64,000 nt of DNA. It comes from Escarpia spicata. Its lineage: Eukaryota > Annelida > Polychaeta > Sabellida > Siboglinidae. Positions 60,601 to 64,000 of this stretch are shown in pieces. The notes below the pieces were generated by a model. The model was not told the DNA's origin. It did no database searches and saw nothing but the letters and a program-made list of their open reading frames with translations. How positions within the stretch are numbered: the stretch's first letter is position 1; each line of letters opens with the position of its first letter. The DNA lies in assembly GCA_963995525.1 (NCBI GenBank), contig OZ023209.1, positions 35,501,179-35,565,178 on the forward strand, read 5' to 3'. A program made the translations under genes and the position numbers.

Positions 60601-60914
60601 ATTAGCTGTCAATCATTCACATACCTTGAGCCAGTTTGTATGAAATTTAATGCAACCACTAAGTTTGTATCACAAACTTGTAATCAGCTGACAAGTTTGC
60701 ATCAATTAGTGCACAGCTGACAAGTTTGTATCAACCAGTACACAGCTGACAAGTTTGTATCAACTTGTACACAGAGTAAGATGATAGTAGCTTCAGTTCA
60801 TCTGCTGTACACACGCACACTGACCATTCTGTCCGTACACAACACTGCCATGGCGCCATCAATAAGCACCCACTGACGACCCTAGTCTCTCAGCCTCCGT
60901 ACCGCTGGTCTGGG
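57644..60914. other. MCCC1 3' UTR and the intergenic gap to YME1L
   Basis: Between the convergent stop codons there are only short unrelated ORFs. No AATAAA is seen near the MCCC1 stop; the first clear one on the plus strand is at 60,295-60,300. On the minus strand an ATTAAA at 60,651-60,646 is 260 nt past the YME1L stop and could be its polyadenylation signal. CTGCTATATATATATATAATG near 58,370 is a simple repeat. Confidence 0.5.
60675..60776. repeat. ~29-bp tandem repeat, about three copies
   Basis: AGCTGACAAGTTTGTATCAA followed by a short variable part ending in ACAC, repeated three times with few changes. A partial copy lies just upstream. Confidence 0.75.
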
Positions 60915-61058
60915 TCAGATGTGCCGCGATGTCTTGCCCCCAATGATGGCAAGGATCTCGTCGCGACTGAGTGTCTCCTTGGAGAGGAGGGAGGAGGCGA
61001 GGGCTTTGTGCTCCTTCTGGTGTGCCTTGATCAGAGCCTTCGCTCGCTCATATGACTC
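60915..61058 (-). CDS. YME1L1: YME1L last exon
   Basis: 47 codons and the TGA at 60,917-60,915. The minus-strand acceptor is TGCAG at 61,059. The sequence ESYERAKALIKAHQKEHK is the conserved C-terminal helix of the i-AAA proteases. It ends TSRHI. Confidence 0.9.
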   Translation of the reverse strand, partial: ESYERAKALIKAHQKEHKALASSLLSKETLSRDEILAIIGGKTSRHI

Positions 61059-61142
61059 CTGCACGGACACATCACATGTATCATACAGGACGTACTGGGG
61101 CTAGCAAGATGACAAACAGCTAAGTACACCTGAGCCGGCATA

Positions 61143-61235
<93 letters not shown>

Positions 61236-62176
61236 ACATTTTCCTCTTTTTTTAGATGGTTTGCATCTCGGGCACCAAACTGTCATGGATTACTCTACGA
61301 CCCTTCGAAAGGAAAGTAATGCTTTTATGGTATTGAAATTTGCCGTTGGTTAAGGGTTCTTACCAGTTTTAGGCTTTGTACCGTACGTCAGACAGGCACA
61401 TTTGAAGGGTTCTTATCATTTTTTGGGTTTGTACCGTACGTTAGACACACATTTCAAGGGTTCTGATCAGTTTTAGGGTTTGTACCATACATTAGACATT
61501 TTGATTGTTCATAACGTTATGCGTATTTTGTATGATTGTTCCGAGGAGCGTTGATCAGTTGTGGACATTTTAAGTAACTTGCTTTAACACAAAAAACTCA
61601 TTTACATCATTTACGAATACCTTCTGTTTGTATGTATGAAGCGCCATCCTGAGGATGAGCATTTTTGGTAGTGTTTTCAATGAGTGATAAGACAAGTGCA
61701 ACCATTTTTGAATCTGTAATAAAATTTCATTATAAGTATATCTAAAAATGTTGACAGCTGTATTAAATGTGATATTGTGGGGCAATTTAAAATTGTGACA
61801 GTCACCTTGTGTATATTTTAATATCAGTACAAATATATATATTTAAACATGGCAACAAATGAAAATTAAAGATTATATTGACAAATGCTGGTTTTTGTTA
61901 GTGATATCTGGTAGACCGACAGATGGAAAAAAGTCATACCTTAACTTGCCTTACAATATTTCAGTTTTGTCAGGTATTTAATATTTAAGCAGTCTCATTT
62001 TCTAATATGATGCACTTTGTCAGTGTACAATTTGTAGGTGGCACAGGGGGCCTTACCGCCAGCAGCCGCTTGATTTCACTGTCGACGAGCTCTGCCATCT
62101 GTGGACTGAGGTCGTTGACCTTGAGGAAGGACATTCCGCTCTCCACCTCCTCCTCATCGAAGACACGCACACCAAC
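60915..62176 (-). CDS. YME1L1: YME1L-type i-AAA protease, C-terminal two exons (partial)
   Basis: C-terminal end of an ATP-dependent zinc metalloprotease of the mitochondrial inner membrane facing the intermembrane space (i-AAA, peptidase M41), which degrades misfolded and regulatory membrane proteins. Two exons on the minus strand, 62176-62057 and 61058-60915, join in phase 0. They give 87 residues: VGVRVFDEEEVESGMSFLK, LSPQMAELVDSEIKRLLA, then ESYERAKALIKAHQKEHKAL and ETLSRDEILAIIGGKTSRHI. The SYERAK...HxKEHKxLA...ETL pattern is that of YME1L rather than AFG3L2 or paraplegin. The AAA domain and HEXXH zinc site lie upstream, beyond 64,000. The DEEEVESGMSF stretch is longer than in the human protein. 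It is convergent with MCCC1. Confidence 0.88.
61143..61233. repeat. GT dinucleotide microsatellite
   Basis: About 45 uninterrupted GT units within the last YME1L intron, about 85 bp upstream of the last exon in transcript direction. Confidence 0.97.
61348..61500. repeat. ~55-60-bp tandem repeat, three copies
   Basis: Three diverged copies share AAGGGTTCT, ATCAGTTTTAGG or a variant, TTTGTACCGTACGT and TAGACA. They lie in the last YME1L intron. Confidence 0.8.
62057..62176 (-). CDS. YME1L1: YME1L penultimate exon
   Basis: 40 codons between acceptor GTCCGTCAG and donor GTAAGG, in phase 0 at both ends. Contains LSPQMAELVDSEIKRLLA, where family members have LSPxxxxxxxxEIxxLL. The short tandem copies just upstream repeat its acceptor. 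Confidence 0.88.
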
Positions 62177-62290
62177 CTGACGGACAGATGGACACTTACA
62201 GATGGATGGACGGACAGGGACAATTACAGCCAACCTGATGGACTGACAGGGACAACTACAGCCAACCTGACGGACAGGCAGACAGATGGA
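62165..62290 (-). repeat. Short tandem copies of the YME1L exon acceptor
   Basis: The boundary at 62,177 reads (minus strand) CTGTCCGTCAG then GTTGG. The same words occur as CTGTCAGTCCATCAGGTTGG at about 62,233-62,252 and CTGTCCGTCAGGTTGG at about 62,263-62,278, each followed by CTGTAGTTG or CTGTAATTG. The unit is about 30-45 bp and full of GACGGACAG words. Confidence 0.75.
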
Positions 62291-62469
62291 TCAACAGACA
62301 TGGACCAGTTACAAAAGGACGGAGACAGGGTCAATTAACTGACCTACCAAGACAGATGAACAAACTGACCGACATGAGGACAACAAAACAGCAAGTGCCA
62401 TGTAAACAACTATACATAACCTGAGAACTTACACCACCACCAACATTAGCCATATTTCAGTGAAGCACT

Positions 62470-64000
62470 AAAGTCAGCCATGCACCTAGAGTGACCTAGG
62501 CTAAGACACAGGCCACATACCTTGTCAGCCATGCACCTAGACTAGTAGAGTGACCTAGGCCAAGACACAGGCCTCATACTTTGTTGGCCATGCACCTAGA
62601 ATAACCTAGCACAAGACACAGCCCACATACCTTGTCAGACTTGCATCTAGGCCAAGACACAGCCCACATACCTTGTCAGACATGCATCTAGAGTGACCTA
62701 GCACAAGACACAGTCCACATACCTTGTCAGCCATGCATCTAGGCCAAGACACAGCCCACATATCTTGTCAGACATGCACCTAGAGTGACCTAGCACAAGA
62801 CACAGCCCACATACCTTGTCAGCCTTGCATCTAGGCCAAAACACAGCCCACATACCTTGTCAGACATGCATCTAGAGTGACCTAGCACAAGACACAGGCC
62901 ACATACCTTGTCAGACATGCATCTAGGCCAAGACACAGCCCACATACCTTGTCAGACATGCATCTAGAGTGACCTAGCACAAGACACAGGCCACATACCT
63001 TGTCAGCCATGCACCTAGACTAGTAGAGACCTAAGCCAAGACACAGGCCACATACCTTGTCAGCCATGCACCTAGACTAGTAGAGTGACCTAGGCCAAGA
63101 CACAGGCCTCATACCTTGTTGGTCATGCACCTAGAATGACCTAGCACAAGACACAGCCCACATACCTTGTCAGACATGCATCTAGGCCAAGACACAGTCC
63201 ACATACCTTGTTGGCCATGCACCTAGAATGACCTAGCACAAGACACAGCCCACATACCTTGTCAGACATGCATCTAGGCCAAGACACAGTCCACATACCT
63301 TGTTGGTCATGCACCTAGAATGACCTAGCACAAGACACAGTCCACATACCTTGTCAGCCATGCATCTAGGCCAAGACACAGGCCACATACCTTGTCAGCC
63401 ATGCACCTAGACTAGTAGAGTGACCTAGGCCAAGACACAGGCCTCATACCTTGTTGGTCATGCACCTAGAATGACCTAGCACAAGACACAGTCCACATAC
63501 CTTGTCAGCCATGCATCTAGGCCAAGACACAGGCCACATACCTTGTCAGCCATGCACCTAGACTAGTAGAGTGACATAGGCCAAGACACAGGCCTCATAC
63601 CTTGTTGGTCATGCACCTAGAATGACCTAGCACAAGACACAGCCCACATACCTTGTCAGACATGCATCTAGGCCAAGACACAGTCCACATACCTTGTTGG
63701 CCATGCACCTAGAATGACCTAGCACAAGACACAGCCCACATACCTTGTCAGACATGCATCTAGGCCAAGACACAGTCCACATACTTTGTTGGCCATGCAC
63801 CTAGAATGACCTAGCACAAGACACAGTCCACATATCTTGTCAGACTTGCATCTAGGCCAAGACACAGTCCACATACCTTGTCAGACATGCATCTAGGCCA
63901 AGACACAGCCCACATACCTTGTCAGACTTGCACCTAGAATGACCTAGCACAAGACACAGTCCACATACCTTGTCAGACATGCATCTAGAGTGACCTAGCA
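62470..64000 (-). repeat. Donor-containing minisatellite in a YME1L intron, open at window end
   Basis: About 30 units of three length classes: about 41 bp (CATCTAGGCCAAGACACAG), 51 bp (CACCTAGAATGACCTAGCAC) and 59 bp (CACCTAGACTAGTAGAGTG). They share CCACATACCTTGTCAG. On the gene strand each reads CTGACAAG then GTATGTGG, a near-consensus 5' splice site. Many units read ATGTCTGACAAG before it (Met-Ser-Asp-Lys). This is the residue pattern expected just before the VGVRVF exon, since human YME1L has MSEK there. The first recognisable unit is degenerate (near 62,475). The array runs off the end. Confidence 0.93.

Overview
This is eukaryotic, repeat-rich genomic DNA from an invertebrate animal. 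The evidence is split genes with short coding exons and GT-AG introns, animal-type non-LTR, LTR and SINE retroelements, satellite and microsatellite DNA, and two conserved nuclear genes for mitochondrial proteins. A marine lophotrochozoan such as a mollusc is plausible, but the sequence alone does not prove it. Nothing prokaryotic is present.

Layout. 1-21.3 kb is a repeat block. Diverged copies of a 0.7-kb repeat flank a satellite of about 143 monomers of 100 bp (about 5.03-19.33 kb), which has a higher-order period of 49 monomers. A second 0.74-kb repeat pair and a LINE 3' end lie at 1.15-4.4 kb. 21.3-36.7 kb is gene-poor. It holds a promoter-like site, an open two-exon candidate of unknown identity (25.3-25.7 kb), a recent but defective Ty3/gypsy LTR retrotransposon with intact target-site duplication (26,086-30,267), AT palindromes, a pure TGCG array and nested LINE fragments.

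36.7-57.6 kb is a complete plus-strand MCCC1 gene (methylcrotonoyl-CoA carboxylase biotin-carrying subunit). It has 17 exons, and their phases join into 734 codons. Its introns hold most of the other elements: a minisatellite grown from a splice donor, SINEs, LINE fragments, a 1.5-kb palindrome, a 44-bp tandem array, an RTE-like LINE and a TA-flanked inverted-repeat element. The last two exons are joined by a GC-AG intron at the biotin-attachment motif.

60.9-64 kb holds the last two visible exons of a convergent minus-strand gene, a YME1L-type i-AAA protease. Upstream of them (62.47 kb to the window end) a minisatellite carries the donor-like boundary expected for the preceding exon.

Both genes act in mitochondria, leucine catabolism in the matrix and inner-membrane proteolysis respectively, but nothing here shows co-regulation. 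The most distinctive observation is that tandem arrays at several exon boundaries of these two genes contain copies of the splice sites themselves.
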